A program made the position numbers and the translations under genes. Positions 1 to 8,545 of a stretch of 64,000 nt of DNA are shown piece by piece. This DNA is from Metabacillus flavus (lineage in GTDB: Bacteria > Bacillota > Bacilli > Bacillales > Bacillaceae). Under the pieces are notes generated by a model that was not told the DNA's origin, did not search any database, and saw only the letters and a list, made by a program, of their open reading frames with translations. The number at the start of each line of letters is the position of its first letter. Positions within the stretch are counted from its first letter, which is position 1. The stretch lies in contig NZ_JAGVRK010000001.1 of assembly GCF_018283675.1 (NCBI RefSeq), positions 2,852,001-2,916,000 on the forward strand, given 5' to 3'.

Positions 1-1044
1 GCCGCCGCACGTATTCAGTCCCTTTTTCAATGCCTCATCATCTTGCAAGGCTTTTTTAAATCCTTTATTTGCAATTTGAAGAGCGTAAGGAATAGTAACA
101 TTTGTGAGGGCTAAAGCTGAGGTTCTCGGTACAGCGCCAGGCATGTTCGCTACTGCATAATGGAGGATGCCGTGCTTTTCATATACAGGATTTTCATGAG
201 TGGATACACGGTCTGCCGTTTCAAAAATCCCACCCTGATCAATAGCAATATCTACAATCACAGACCCTTTCTCCATCATCTTTACCGTATTCTCAGATAC
301 GAGCTTAGGCGCTTTAGCCCCTGGAATCAGCACAGCCCCAATCACGAGATCCGCCCACATAACCGACTCATGAATATGATAAGGATCAGACATCAGTGTC
401 ATCACCCGTTCACCAAACACATTCTCGAGCTGCCGGAGTCTGCCGGCGTTTACATCCAATATCCGCACCTGAGCCCCGAGACCTGCCGCAATTTTAGCCG
501 CGTTTGCTCCCGCTGTGCCTCCGCCGATAATCGTCACCTTCCCGCGATGAACTCCCGGAACACCTGCCAGAAGAATTCCCTTTCCTCCCTTATGCTTCTC
601 CAAAAACTCCGCTCCGATTTGAGCAGCCATTCTCCCCGCTATCTCACTCATCGGCGTTAGGAGAGGCAGCGAACCATCGCGCAGCTGAACCGTCTCATAT
701 GCGATAGCTGTTACTTTACCTGCAATCAGCGCCCTGGTTAATTCCGGCTCCGCAGCGAGATGGAGAAAGGTAAACAAAATCAGCCCTTCTCTGAAAAAGG
801 AATATTCAGAAGCTACTGGCTCTTTTACCTTCATCACCATTTCCGCACTCCAAACGTTTCCTGGTTCTTGAACGATAGCTGCCCCTGCATCTGCATACTG
901 CTGATCCGAAAAACCTGCACCGTCCCCGGCACCCGTTTCAACCGCTACTTCATGGCCGGCTTTAACAAGGCTAAAAGCGCCAGCAGGAGTCAGAGCTACT
1001 CTGTTTTCATTATTTTTTATTTCTTTTGGAATTCCTATTTTCAT
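1..1044 (-). CDS. ald: alanine dehydrogenase, 3' part cut by window edge
   Basis: NAD-dependent L-alanine dehydrogenase (alanine to pyruvate plus ammonium), important for growth on alanine and for sporulation in Bacillus. The reading frame is open from an ATG at 1042-1044 to base 1 (348 codons), so about 25-30 C-terminal residues lie outside the window. The start is [20 protein letters not shown], typical of Ald, and an AlaDH/PNT NAD-binding stretch follows ([20 protein letters not shown]). A strong ribosome site (AGGAGGTGA) sits seven bases upstream of the ATG. The upstream region carries a 41-bp tandem repeat that may be its operator. B. subtilis ald is activated by the PucR-type regulator AdeR; no adeR is visible here. 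Confidence 0.95.
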   Translation of the reverse strand, partial: MKIGIPKEIKNNENRVALTPAGAFSLVKAGHEVAVETGAGDGAGFSDQQYADAGAAIVQEPGNVWSAEMVMKVKEPVASEYSFFREGLILFTFLHLAAEPELTRALIAGKVTAIAYETVQLRDGSLPLLTPMSEIAGRMAAQIGAEFLEKHKGGKGILLAGVPGVHRGKVTIIGGGTAGANAAKIAAGLGAQVRILDVNAGRLRQLENVFGERVMTLMSDPYHIHESVMWADLVIGAVLIPGAKAPKLVSENTVKMMEKGSVIVDIAIDQGGIFETADRVSTHENPVYEKHGILHYAVANMPGAVPRTSALALTNVTIPYALQIANKGFKKALQDDEALKKGLNTCGG

Positions 1045-1084
1045 GGTTTGTCACCTCCTAATATAGGGTGTGTCTGGGATATTG

Positions 1085-1190
1085 TTTGTCTGATGAGTTT
1101 GTCTGACAAGAGATGGATTGGCTGGTTTGTCTGACGATTTTGTCTGACAAATGGTGGATTGGCTGGTTTGTCTGACAAATGGGGATTTGA
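1085..1190. repeat. 41-bp tandem repeat with TTTGTCTGACAAA palindromes upstream of ald
   Basis: Five copies of TTTGTCTGAY start at 1085, 1098, 1126, 1139 and 1167, spaced 13, 28, 13 and 28 bases, so the real unit is 41 bp repeated about 2.5 times. Two copies (1139-1151, 1167-1179) are perfect odd palindromes TTTGTC-T-GACAAA; the others keep the left half and drift on the right. The block lies 41-146 bases upstream of the ald start. An operator array for a dimeric regulator of ald is an inference. I do not see a convincing -35/-10 pair here. The rest of the ald-SDR gap (1191-1410) shows nothing I can name. Confidence 0.7.
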
Positions 1191-1410
1191 CACCCTTCCC
1201 GCTCCTATTACAAAATACCCCTTCCCCCAAAAACCTCATCTTAAAGATGCCTTATACTGACCGTTTTTTTTATATGCGGGCTTTTATCTTTCTCCCATAA
1301 GCTGCTTATTCTGAACGGCCGCGTTTCCATATTTCAATTGTACTTTTTCCATCATATGAATGTTTATTACCCTTGGAAAAGCTCCGAGCAAAAAAGGGCG
1401 GAAAACGAGA

Positions 1411-1448
1411 AAAGAACGGACTTTTATTGTTAAAAGAGTCCGTTCTTT
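1411..1448. terminator. bidirectional-looking terminator after the SDR gene
   Basis: A perfect 12-bp inverted repeat, AAAGAACGGACT and AGTCCGTTCTTT, flanks a 14-base A/T-rich loop just past the SDR stop codon. The U-rich arm follows in the minus direction, so it most likely ends SDR transcription. Confidence 0.75.
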
Positions 1449-1450
1449 CT

Positions 1451-2215
1451 TTAATTTCCCGATTTTCGTCTGAGTACATCTGCTCCGCCATTTGCGTCAA
1501 TAATGGCGCCTGTGATGAAGTCTGATTGTTCGTCGCATAGGAATGTGATAATGCGGGCGATGTCTTCACCTGTGCCGGAACGTCCTATTGGGGTGTTGGG
1601 ATCACGCTGGCTGCGTGCGGTGTCAATTGCGGCTTCTTTCATGTCCCCAATGATATTTCCCGGGCAAACCATGTTAGCTGTGATTCCGTTTTCGGCTTCT
1701 TCGTAGGCGATGGATTTTGTTAAGGAAACGAGGCCAGCTTTAGAGGCGCTGAAGGCGGATCTGTGAAGCCATCCAGGTGCGCTGGCAGCGTCCTGAAAGC
1801 CGTATGTAATCAGGCGGCCGAATTTTTGCTGCCTCATGATGGGCACTGCTTTTCTGAACAGGTGGAACACGGAACTTAAGTTTCCTTCGATCATGCTGTA
1901 CCATTCATCATCGGAGTAGTCGGCCAGTTTTTTTCGTTCGAAAATATATGGGCCAGCATTGTTAATCAGGCAGTCGATTCTTCCAAAGACTTGCATGGAA
2001 GTATCAATAATGGCTTCCATGTCACTTTTTTTGGTTACATCTCCTTGGAGAAGAAGCAGCCTTCCGGATAGATGCTGAAACTCATTTTCCAGTGCTTGTG
2101 CTGCTTCCCGATCGCTGCGGAAAGTGGCGGTAACCGAGTATCCCTGTTGCAGAAAGGCTTCGGTTACTTTTTTGCCGAGTCCCTTTGTTCCGGCGGTAAT
2201 GATGGCATGCTTCAT
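1451..2215 (-). CDS. SDR-family protein with altered catalytic residues (YtkK-like)
   Basis: 254-aa single-domain short-chain dehydrogenase/reductase. The Rossmann nucleotide site TAGTKGLGK (residues 8-16) and the NNAG motif (85-88) are intact. The canonical YxxxK reads FSASK: Phe155 replaces the catalytic Tyr while Lys159 stays, and the usual Ser region reads TYGFQDAA. The family is FabG-like, but this member may be inactive as a conventional reductase or may use another chemistry. A good site (AAAGGAGC) stands seven bases before the ATG. It is monocistronic, ends in a terminator and lies divergently from the nucleobase permease. The YtkK assignment rests on general resemblance only. Confidence 0.8.
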   Translation of the reverse strand: MKHAIITAGTKGLGKKVTEAFLQQGYSVTATFRSDREAAQALENEFQHLSGRLLLLQGDVTKKSDMEAIIDTSMQVFGRIDCLINNAGPYIFERKKLADYSDDEWYSMIEGNLSSVFHLFRKAVPIMRQQKFGRLITYGFQDAASAPGWLHRSAFSASKAGLVSLTKSIAYEEAENGITANMVCPGNIIGDMKEAAIDTARSQRDPNTPIGRSGTGEDIARIITFLCDEQSDFITGAIIDANGGADVLRRKSGN

Positions 2216-2345
2216 CGTTTAAGCTCCTTTCGAGCTGCTGTTTAAATAAGGAATATATTGTATCCTATTCGCATTGCTGTAATAATAAAGTGAACCTTTC
2301 TTCAATGGCGGTTTGTTCATTCTCCATTGACTTACGATGCAGCCC

Positions 2346-2407
2346 GCATAGCGCGGGTTACACAGCCGGTGACGAAGGATTCTAAGTCTATTGCACCGCG
2401 TCTATGC
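2346..2407 (+). promoter_or_regulatory. possible structured leader upstream of the NCS1 permease
   Basis: GCATAGCGCGG (2346-2356) can pair with CCGCGTCTATGC (2396-2407), leaving one bulged T: an 11-bp closing stem. Inside it, CGGTG (2367-2371) can pair with CACCG (2394-2398), which uses part of the same 3' strand, so the two pairings exclude each other. This resembles a cis-regulatory switch, but it matches no riboswitch class I recognise. It ends 74 bases before the preferred start codon. Function unproven. Confidence 0.35.
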
Positions 2408-2481
2408 TTCATAACGCTCCTATAAAGGGGTTTGCCTGTGGATTAAGATGGTTCTATAATTTCGGGAAGCAGGTTAAAGAG

Positions 2482-3795
2482 ATGATTCCAATAGAAAAAA
2501 AGCCGGTGCCCCGGCTTGAACGCTTCGGACTTGAAGCGGTCCCCCAAGAGCTGAGAAAAACGGGATGGGTTGAATATTTCATTATCCAATTTGCCTTTTC
2601 TTTTAATGCAGGAAATGTTTTGCTGCCTGCTTTGGCTGTTATGGATGGCGGGCTGAGTTTCAGTCAGGCATTCTTCAGCTGTGCTGCAGGTGCCTTTTTA
2701 GCTTTTCTGCTTGTATCATTTTTATCTTTGCCGGGTTCTGTCAGCGGTCTGCCTGCACAATATGCGATCCGCAGTATACTCGGGAGCAGGGTCGGACAAT
2801 ATGCAGCTTCTCCAATCCGCTCACTGATTTCGCTCTATTGGTTTTCGGTTCAGACCATTGGCGGAACTTGGATGCTGATTGAGAGTTTGAAAAGATTTGG
2901 TGTTCAGAGCGTTTCTTTCCCTTTGCTTGCCGCAGGACTTGGGGCGATTATGATTGGGATTACAATTGTTGGTTTCCATGCTGTGAAAAAGGCTGCTGCT
3001 TATTTCCTGCCTTTTTTGCTGGCAGGAGAAGGAATCATTTTATATTTATACTTTACTACAAATACAAGCCTGACTGCATCTGTAAGTACTCAGACTGCAG
3101 ATGGTGCTGACAGTTTGAGGATGCTGCTGTTTGCAAGTCTTGTTTTTGTCCAATATGTAGCCGGAGTAAGTGCTTCAGCCGATATGACCCGGTACGCCAG
3201 ATCGCCTCTTCACGGATTTTGGGGAATGTTTGCAGGTAATTTTATCGGGTTTTTAATGACGGCTTTTTTAGGGATTTTCAGTGCTTTTTATTTTGCGGAA
3301 ATAAATCCATTTTTATCAGCATCCAGACTTACAGAGTCATCCCTGCTATTCTTTATTATTCTGGCAGCCTCAATTCTATCGCTCATTTCGATCAATTTAA
3401 GCAATGCATATACGGGAAGCTTCAGTCTTCTGAATATTTTCCCTTCCCTTGGCAGAATTAAAAGTGCGGTCTTATTTGGAACAGCAGGCATTATCCTTAG
3501 TACGATGCCTGCTGTTGTTACCGAGGCGAAGAATTGGATTACGATTCTCGGAAGCCTGTCCATCCCTTTATCTGCTGTCATCGTATCTGATTTCTTATTT
3601 GTGAAAAAAAGAACAATATCTGATACAGATCTTTTACACATGGGGAACGTTAACAGACAGGCTGTGTTTTCCATGGCTGCAGGAATACTTATTTACTGGG
3701 TGATTCCTTCAGCCGCTGGTCCAGGATTTATCAGTTTTATTGCAACATGCGTAATATATATCTTAATCATACAAAAAAAAGCTGGCTCCAATTGA
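2482..3795 (+). CDS. NCS1-family nucleobase (cytosine/purine) permease
   Basis: Membrane symporter of the nucleobase:cation symporter-1 family, which takes up cytosine, purines, allantoin or hydantoins; the substrate here is not deducible. From the ATG at 2482 it has 437 residues, about 12 hydrophobic segments and the typical N-terminal amphipathic lead (RFGLEAVPQELRKTGWVEYF). An in-frame ATG at 2404 would add 26 residues, but it lies inside the possible leader stem and has no ribosome site, so 2482 (weak AGGTTAAAG upstream) is preferred. No purine operon neighbours are present. Its 3' end is shared with the terminator of the opposing arg operon. Confidence 0.85.
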   Translation: MIPIEKKPVPRLERFGLEAVPQELRKTGWVEYFIIQFAFSFNAGNVLLPALAVMDGGLSFSQAFFSCAAGAFLAFLLVSFLSLPGSVSGLPAQYAIRSILGSRVGQYAASPIRSLISLYWFSVQTIGGTWMLIESLKRFGVQSVSFPLLAAGLGAIMIGITIVGFHAVKKAAAYFLPFLLAGEGIILYLYFTTNTSLTASVSTQTADGADSLRMLLFASLVFVQYVAGVSASADMTRYARSPLHGFWGMFAGNFIGFLMTAFLGIFSAFYFAEINPFLSASRLTESSLLFFIILAASILSLISINLSNAYTGSFSLLNIFPSLGRIKSAVLFGTAGIILSTMPAVVTEAKNWITILGSLSIPLSAVIVSDFLFVKKRTISDTDLLHMGNVNRQAVFSMAAGILIYWVIPSAAGPGFISFIATCVIYILIIQKKAGSN

Positions 3796-3804
3796 TGCCA
3801 GCTT
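3773..3804 (-). terminator. terminator of the argGH operon
   Basis: AAGCTGGC (3779-3786) pairs with GCCAGCTT (3797-3804). On the minus strand the hairpin is followed by eight T. It overlaps the 3' end of the convergent permease gene. Confidence 0.8.
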
Positions 3805-3811
3805 TCCTCAT

Positions 3812-3973
3812 TTAGATTTCGTCTGCTTTTTCTGTTTGATCCTCGGTAAAATTCTCATCAAAATTCTGCTCTACTACTCCGCTTTCGTATGCATTTTTGA
3901 TTTGATCTGAAGTTTCCTGGTCTGCTGCTGAATCGTATTGGATAGACGGATTGTTTGGTTCTTGTTTTTTCAC
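3812..3973 (-). CDS. small acidic protein downstream of argH (YtzD-like position)
   Basis: A 53-codon gene starting with GTG at 3971-3973, preceded by an excellent site (AGGAGGA, seven bases away). The product begins VKKQEPNNPSIQYDSAADQE and is strongly acidic and hydrophilic, with no Cys or Trp and no membrane segment. It is the last gene of the argG-argH transcript, 47 bases after argH and just before the terminator. B. subtilis carries a small gene in this neighbourhood (ytzD), so orthology is plausible but rests on position. Function unknown; it is probably a small disordered cytosolic protein. Confidence 0.7.
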   Translation of the reverse strand: MKKQEPNNPSIQYDSAADQETSDQIKNAYESGVVEQNFDENFTEDQTEKADEI

Positions 3974-4020
3974 AGGACAGTCCTCCTCAAAATTATTGGG
4001 TTCCTGTCCTAGTGTGTGTG

Positions 4021-5427
4021 TTAGGTTGCGTTCGATTGCAAGGTAACATTTTCCTTTTGCAGCTTTGAATGGGCTTTCTCCATTGCATCTTTTACTGCTT
4101 CAAATCCGGTTCCGCCTTCGCTCATCCTTTTGGCAACCGCGTCATAAGGATCAATGGCCTCATATAGATCTTCACTAAAGAGCATGGACGCTTCCAGGTA
4201 ATCTTCCATGGGAAGGTCTTTTAAGTAGCAGCCTCTTTGGATGCATTGATAAACGAGTTTTCCCGTTACTTCATGCGCCTCTCTGAATGGCATGCCTTTT
4301 TTAGCAAGGTAGTCTGCAAGCTCGGTGGCATTTGAGAAATCTTTTTGAACAGCAAGACCCATGTTTTCTTTTTTTACAGTCATGGTATCCATCATTCCTG
4401 CAAAGATTTCAAGACTTCCTTCTACCGTTTTCACAGTGTCGAACATGCCTTCTTTGTCTTCCTGAAGGTCTTTATTGTACGCAAGAGGCAGTCCTTTCAT
4501 CACAGTTAAAAGGGAGAAAAGGTTCCCGTAAACCCGTCCGGTTTTCCCTCTAATCAGTTCTGCCATGTCCGGATTTTTCTTTTGGGGCATCATGGAGCTT
4601 CCGGTTGCATATGTGTCATCAAGCTCCACAAACTGAAACTCCTGGGAGCACCATAAAATGATTTCCTCGCATAATCTGGATAGGTGCATCATCAGCATGG
4701 AGCTGTTATTTAAAAATTCCAAGATAAAATCACGATCGCTTACGGCATCCAGGCTGTTTTCATAGATCCCGTCAAATCCTAGAATTTCCGCTGTGTAAGA
4801 ACGGTCTATAGGGAATGTTGTACCAGCCAGCGCTCCAGCTCCTAGAGGTGATAGACGGATTCTCTTTAATGAATCTTCATAGCGCTCCTTATCTCTCTCA
4901 AGCATCCAAAAATAGGCAAGCAGATGATGAGCAAAAGAAATGGGCTGCGCTCTTTGCAAATGAGTATAGCCCGGAAGAATTGTATACACATGCTCCTCCG
5001 CTTTTTGAACCAAAACGTGCTGAAGTGCTTCAATTTTGTTTGTGATATTTTGAACGCGGTCATTCAGGTAAAGATGCATATCCGTTGCGACCTGGTCATT
5101 CCGGCTTCTGCCGGTATGAAGCTTGCCGCCGACGGGTCCAATTTCATCAATTAGATGTTTCTCCAAATTCAAATGGATATCCTCATATCTTGATGAGAAC
5201 GAGAGCTCCCCATTTTTTATTTTTTGCTGCAGTGTATAAAGGCCATTCTTAATGAGCTCAGCTTCATCTTGAGGCAGGATCCCCGTTTTCCCCAGCATTT
5301 GGACATGCGCCAGAGATCCTTTTATATCTTCTTCAGCAAGCTGCTGATCAAACCCGATTGAAGCGCCGAACTCATCCACCCACTCTTCAGGGGTTTTCTG
5401 AAATCTGCCTCCCCATAGTTTGGTCAT
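4021..5427 (-). CDS. argH: argininosuccinate lyase
   Basis: Last step of arginine synthesis: argininosuccinate to arginine plus fumarate, cytosolic homotetramer. 468 aa, near the usual 460. The fumarase/aspartase signature is present as [12 protein letters not shown], which holds the flexible catalytic-serine loop, and the N-terminal MTKLWGGRF is diagnostic of the family. Its ATG overlaps the argG stop by four bases (ATGA), so the two genes are translationally coupled. It shares the arginine-responsive promoter proposed upstream of argG. Confidence 0.97.
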   Translation of the reverse strand: MTKLWGGRFQKTPEEWVDEFGASIGFDQQLAEEDIKGSLAHVQMLGKTGILPQDEAELIKNGLYTLQQKIKNGELSFSSRYEDIHLNLEKHLIDEIGPVGGKLHTGRSRNDQVATDMHLYLNDRVQNITNKIEALQHVLVQKAEEHVYTILPGYTHLQRAQPISFAHHLLAYFWMLERDKERYEDSLKRIRLSPLGAGALAGTTFPIDRSYTAEILGFDGIYENSLDAVSDRDFILEFLNNSSMLMMHLSRLCEEIILWCSQEFQFVELDDTYATGSSMMPQKKNPDMAELIRGKTGRVYGNLFSLLTVMKGLPLAYNKDLQEDKEGMFDTVKTVEGSLEIFAGMMDTMTVKKENMGLAVQKDFSNATELADYLAKKGMPFREAHEVTGKLVYQCIQRGCYLKDLPMEDYLEASMLFSEDLYEAIDPYDAVAKRMSEGGTGFEAVKDAMEKAHSKLQKENVTLQSNAT

Positions 5428-6629
5428 GCTTCCACCTTCTTTTTATTTTGAACCATGCTGCTGACCTTTGTCGGAAGCCCGTAAAGAGAGATAAAGCCGA
5501 CCGCAGCCTGATGGTCGAAAGCATCTTCTGCTGTATAAGTAGCAAGCTTTTCATCATATAGTGAGAACTCGGATTTACGGCCTTCCACAATTGCATGGCC
5601 TTTAAAGAGTTTCACACGTACAACCCCTGTCACATGCTTCTGAGTTTCTTTCAAGAAGCTCTCTAATGCAGGCTTAAGCGGTGAGAACCAAAGGCCGTTG
5701 TAGATAAGCTCTGTCAGCTTCTGTCCGATAATTGGCTTAAAGTGGGCTACCTCTTTAACAAGCGTTAAATCTTCAAGCTCTTTATGTGCTTTCAGCAGGG
5801 TTATCGCTCCGGGACACTCATAAATTTCTCTCGATTTAATTCCGACCAGGCGGTTTTCAACGTGGTCGATTCTTCCGACACCGTGCTTTCCTGCTAATTC
5901 GTTTAAATTTAATATAATTTCAGAAAGTGAATACTCGACTCCGTTAATTGCTGCTGGAACCCCTTTTTCAAAGGTCAGTTCAATGACATCCGGCTGATCC
6001 GGTGTTTTTTCAATCGGAGCAGTCAGATCATAGGCCTCTTCGGGAGGAGCAGCCCATGGATCTTCAAGTACTCCGCATTCGTTGCTGCGGCCCCATAGAT
6101 TTTGATCAATTGAAAACGGGCTGTCTAATTTGATTGAAATCGGGATGTCATGCTTCTGGGCATATGCGATTTCTTCCTCACGCGACCAGCTCCACTCGCG
6201 TACCGGTGCAATGACTTCCAGGTCCGGGTTTAAAGCCTTAATTGAGACTTCAAAACGCACCTGATCGTTTCCTTTTCCTGTACAGCCATGGGCTACTGCA
6301 GACGCGCCTTCTTTTTCAGCTACTTCCACTAGCTTCTTAGCAATGAGAGGGCGTGAAAGAGCTGATACAAGCGGATACTTCTCCTCGTAAAGCGCATGAG
6401 CCTGCAGGGCGAGCAGGGCATATTCTTCTGCGAATTCTTTTTTTGCATCAATGACATAGGACTCTGAAGCACCAACCTCTAATGCTTTGCTTTGAATGAA
6501 TGCCAGGTCTTTTCCTTCTCCTACATCAAGACAGCAGGCAATGACATCATAACCGCGCTCCTGGAGCCATTTAATTGCAACGGAGGTATCTAAACCGCCG
6601 GAATATGCTAACACTACTTTTTGTTTCAT
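5424..6629 (-). CDS. argG: argininosuccinate synthase
   Basis: ATP-dependent condensation of citrulline with aspartate to argininosuccinate, cytosolic. 401 aa, the standard length. The PP-loop [11 protein letters not shown] lies at the N-terminus (residues 8-18) and the family motif [14 protein letters not shown] is present. It is the first gene of a three-gene operon (argG, argH, the 53-aa gene), with AhrC/ArgR-type boxes upstream. In B. subtilis moaB follows between this operon and ackA; here a different small gene occupies that place. Confidence 0.98.
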   Translation of the reverse strand: MKQKVVLAYSGGLDTSVAIKWLQERGYDVIACCLDVGEGKDLAFIQSKALEVGASESYVIDAKKEFAEEYALLALQAHALYEEKYPLVSALSRPLIAKKLVEVAEKEGASAVAHGCTGKGNDQVRFEVSIKALNPDLEVIAPVREWSWSREEEIAYAQKHDIPISIKLDSPFSIDQNLWGRSNECGVLEDPWAAPPEEAYDLTAPIEKTPDQPDVIELTFEKGVPAAINGVEYSLSEIILNLNELAGKHGVGRIDHVENRLVGIKSREIYECPGAITLLKAHKELEDLTLVKEVAHFKPIIGQKLTELIYNGLWFSPLKPALESFLKETQKHVTGVVRVKLFKGHAIVEGRKSEFSLYDEKLATYTAEDAFDHQAAVGFISLYGLPTKVSSMVQNKKKVEA

Positions 6630-6654
6630 CTGAATCTCCCTCTCTGTATATCAT

Positions 6655-6709
6655 TGTATAAAAATACTTTTGAATTTATAAAAATACATCTTAGAGAAGA
6701 CTTTAACAA
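6655..6709 (-). promoter_or_regulatory. argG promoter with tandem ARG-box-like sites
   Basis: On the minus strand TTGTTA (6704-6709) lies 17 bases from TATTTT (6681-6686). Overlapping and just downstream are two similar A/T palindromic stretches, TGTATTTTTATAAA and AGTATTTTTATACA, which resemble AhrC/ArgR operators. Binding here would block the promoter when arginine is plentiful. Promoter and operators are inferred by eye. Confidence 0.45.
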
Positions 6710-6800
6710 GGATTCGGACCTTTTTCAACCCTTAATTGCAATCTTTTCGTGAATTTTTATTTAAAAGAATGTATGCTCATACAAAAGGAGGGATTTTAGC

Positions 6801-7100
6801 TTGGCGCCGGATTTTATTTTTGATAACCGTCTTGGCATTAACGTTCCATCAGACTTCCCATCGAATAAGAAACGTTCCATCCCGATGGCTGAATGGGAAA
6901 AAGAAAGGGGCAAAATTCCGGATCGGATTGCGGAGCTCGAGGGTCTGATCAGAGCGAAGCAAAGACTTATGGACAATGAGGAGAATTTCGAAACGGCCTG
7001 CATATATAATTCCGACATAGCGGGTCTCGCTTCTGTAATTAACGATCTTTGGCTATGGTACAGAGCTGCAGAGCCTCTTGCGGGAAAAGCTCATCAATAA
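6801..7100 (+). CDS. hypothetical protein with UVR-like helical segment
   Basis: A 99-aa protein of unknown function. The start is a TTG at 6801, chosen because AAGGAGGG lies eight bases upstream; no in-frame ATG precedes it. Residues 42-76 (RIAELEGLIRAKQRLMDNEE onward, then NFETACIYNSDIAGL) resemble the UVR motif of UvrB/UvrC and McsA, a short helical hairpin used for protein contacts. There is no signal peptide or membrane segment. It stands alone between argG and ackA and ends in a terminator shared with ackA. The UVR resemblance is by eye. Confidence 0.6.
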   Translation: MAPDFIFDNRLGINVPSDFPSNKKRSIPMAEWEKERGKIPDRIAELEGLIRAKQRLMDNEENFETACIYNSDIAGLASVINDLWLWYRAAEPLAGKAHQ

Positions 7101-7128
7101 AAATAGCCCCCCAAAAGGGAGGCTATTT
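7101..7128. terminator. bidirectional terminator between the 99-aa gene and ackA
   Basis: AAATAGCC (7101-7108) pairs with GGCTATTT (7121-7128), the stem continuing through CCC/GGG around an AAAA loop. A/T runs on both sides allow use in either direction between the convergent genes. Confidence 0.8.
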
Positions 7129-7133
7129 CAAAT

Positions 7134-8318
7134 TTATGTTAAACGCACAACATCGCGTGCAATCATGACTTCTTCATTCGTCGGAATAATCATGACTTTA
7201 ACCGGTGAATGAGGATAGCTTACGAAGCGATCGTCACCGAATGTGTCGTTAAGGGCTGGATCCCAGTAAATACCCATGAATTCAAGGCCGCGCAGCACGC
7301 GAGCACGCACCTCTGCACTGTTTTCGCCGATTCCGGCAGTAAAGATAATCGCATCTACCCCGCTCATGCGGGCTGCGTAGGAACCGATGTATTTATGAAT
7401 ACGGCTTGCAAAAACCTCAAGAGCTGTCTCCGCCCGCTCGTTTCCTTCTTTTGCGGCAGTCGTGATGTCGCGAAGGTCGCTTGATAATCCGGAAACTCCA
7501 AGCAGTCCGCTTTTCTTATTCAGGATATTCAATACTTCATCTGCAGAAGATCCTGTTTTTTCCATGATGAATGGGATAAGCGCTGGATCGATATTACCTG
7601 AGCGTGTTCCCATTGCAACACCTGCAAGCGGGGTAAAGCCCATGGACGTATCAATCGATTTGCCGCCTTCGATGGCTGCAATACTTGCTCCGTTTCCAAG
7701 ATGGCAGGAAATCAGACGCAAGTGCTCAAGAGGTCTGCCGAGCATTTCGGATGCACGCTCAGAAACGTATTTATGGGATGTTCCGTGAAATCCGTATTTA
7801 CGAATGCCGTATTTTTCATAATATTCGTATGGCAAGCTGTAAAGGAAGGATTGCTCCGGCATCGTCTGATGGAAGGCTGTATCAAAGACTGCCACTGCTG
7901 GTACGTTTGGAAGAACTTCCTGGAATGCTTTGATTCCAACAATGTTTGCAGGGTTATGAAGAGGAGCCAGATCGGAAAGCTCTTCTATTGCTGCAAGTGT
8001 TTCTTCAGTTATTGGAGCAGAATCGCTGAATTTTTCTCCGCCGTGTACAACCCGGTGGCCGATTCCTTCAATCTCAGAAAGCGAAGCAATGATATGAAGG
8101 TCCGTCAGCTTTGAAAGAAGAATTTTAACCGCAACCGCGTGATCTGGAATATTCGTTGTTTCTGTTTGCTTTTCACCATTAACAGTAATGGTGAAGGTAG
8201 AATTATCAAGACCGATTCTTTCTACAAGCCCTTTCGTTACTACATCTTCGCTCGGCATATCAAACAGCTGGAATTTAAGAGAAGAACTCCCAGCGTTAAT
8301 CGCAATTATTTTAGCCAT
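7134..8318 (-). CDS. ackA: acetate kinase
   Basis: Converts acetyl phosphate plus ADP to acetate plus ATP in overflow metabolism. From the ATG at 8316-8318 the protein has 394 aa and starts [19 protein letters not shown], the classic acetokinase opening; an in-frame codon 17 residues upstream is rejected because GGAGCGG sits properly before this ATG. The motifs [18 protein letters not shown] and FTAGIGENS are all present. A cre site lies near -56 of the likely promoter, matching the CcpA-activated B. subtilis gene. ccpA and acsA/acuABC, acting on the same acetate branch, are also in this window. Confidence 0.97.
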   Translation of the reverse strand: MAKIIAINAGSSSLKFQLFDMPSEDVVTKGLVERIGLDNSTFTITVNGEKQTETTNIPDHAVAVKILLSKLTDLHIIASLSEIEGIGHRVVHGGEKFSDSAPITEETLAAIEELSDLAPLHNPANIVGIKAFQEVLPNVPAVAVFDTAFHQTMPEQSFLYSLPYEYYEKYGIRKYGFHGTSHKYVSERASEMLGRPLEHLRLISCHLGNGASIAAIEGGKSIDTSMGFTPLAGVAMGTRSGNIDPALIPFIMEKTGSSADEVLNILNKKSGLLGVSGLSSDLRDITTAAKEGNERAETALEVFASRIHKYIGSYAARMSGVDAIIFTAGIGENSAEVRARVLRGLEFMGIYWDPALNDTFGDDRFVSYPHSPVKVMIIPTNEEVMIARDVVRLT

Positions 8319-8402
8319 TATTACCGCTCCTTTAGTAATCGTACAAGTTGAACGATCTATTCTTATCATTCGTTAAAGATCCGAAAAATATCTGACTTTT
8401 CC

Positions 8403-8459
8403 ATTTAAACATTGCCCGGAATACAATGCAATATAAACCGGAACATGCAATCGTTTACA
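8403..8459 (-). promoter_or_regulatory. ackA promoter with upstream activating cre
   Basis: The minus strand carries TGTAAACGATTGCA (8446-8459), a full match to the CcpA consensus TGWAARCGNTNNCW. Downstream are TTGCAT (8426-8431) and, after 17 bases, TTAAAT (8403-8408). The cre centre falls about 56 bases upstream of the predicted start, as in the CcpA-activated ackA of B. subtilis. Coordinates are read directly; activity is inferred. Confidence 0.75.
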
Positions 8460-8506
8460 GATAAAAGTCATTGTTTTCGGACTTTTCCTGATATTTTAAT
8501 CAATTG

Positions 8507-8539
8507 AAAAAGCAGCTTGAGGGAATCCTCAAACTGCTT
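8507..8539 (-). terminator. terminator of the pxpBCA-ycsG operon
   Basis: AAGCAGTTTGAGG pairs with CCTCAAGCTGCTT on the minus strand with one mismatch, followed by a T run, just past the ycsG stop codon. Confidence 0.8.
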
Positions 8540-8545
8540 ATTAGA

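Noticed and set aside
1051-1239. 62-codon minus-strand ORF repeating RQT-type residues
   Set aside because: It is the 41-bp repeat read in one frame; no ribosome site and it overlaps the ald regulatory region.
2320-2410. c-di-GMP-I riboswitch in the permease leader
   Set aside because: A few short strings look similar (CTAA...ATTGCACC), but GGGCAAAC and GGACGCAAAG are absent.
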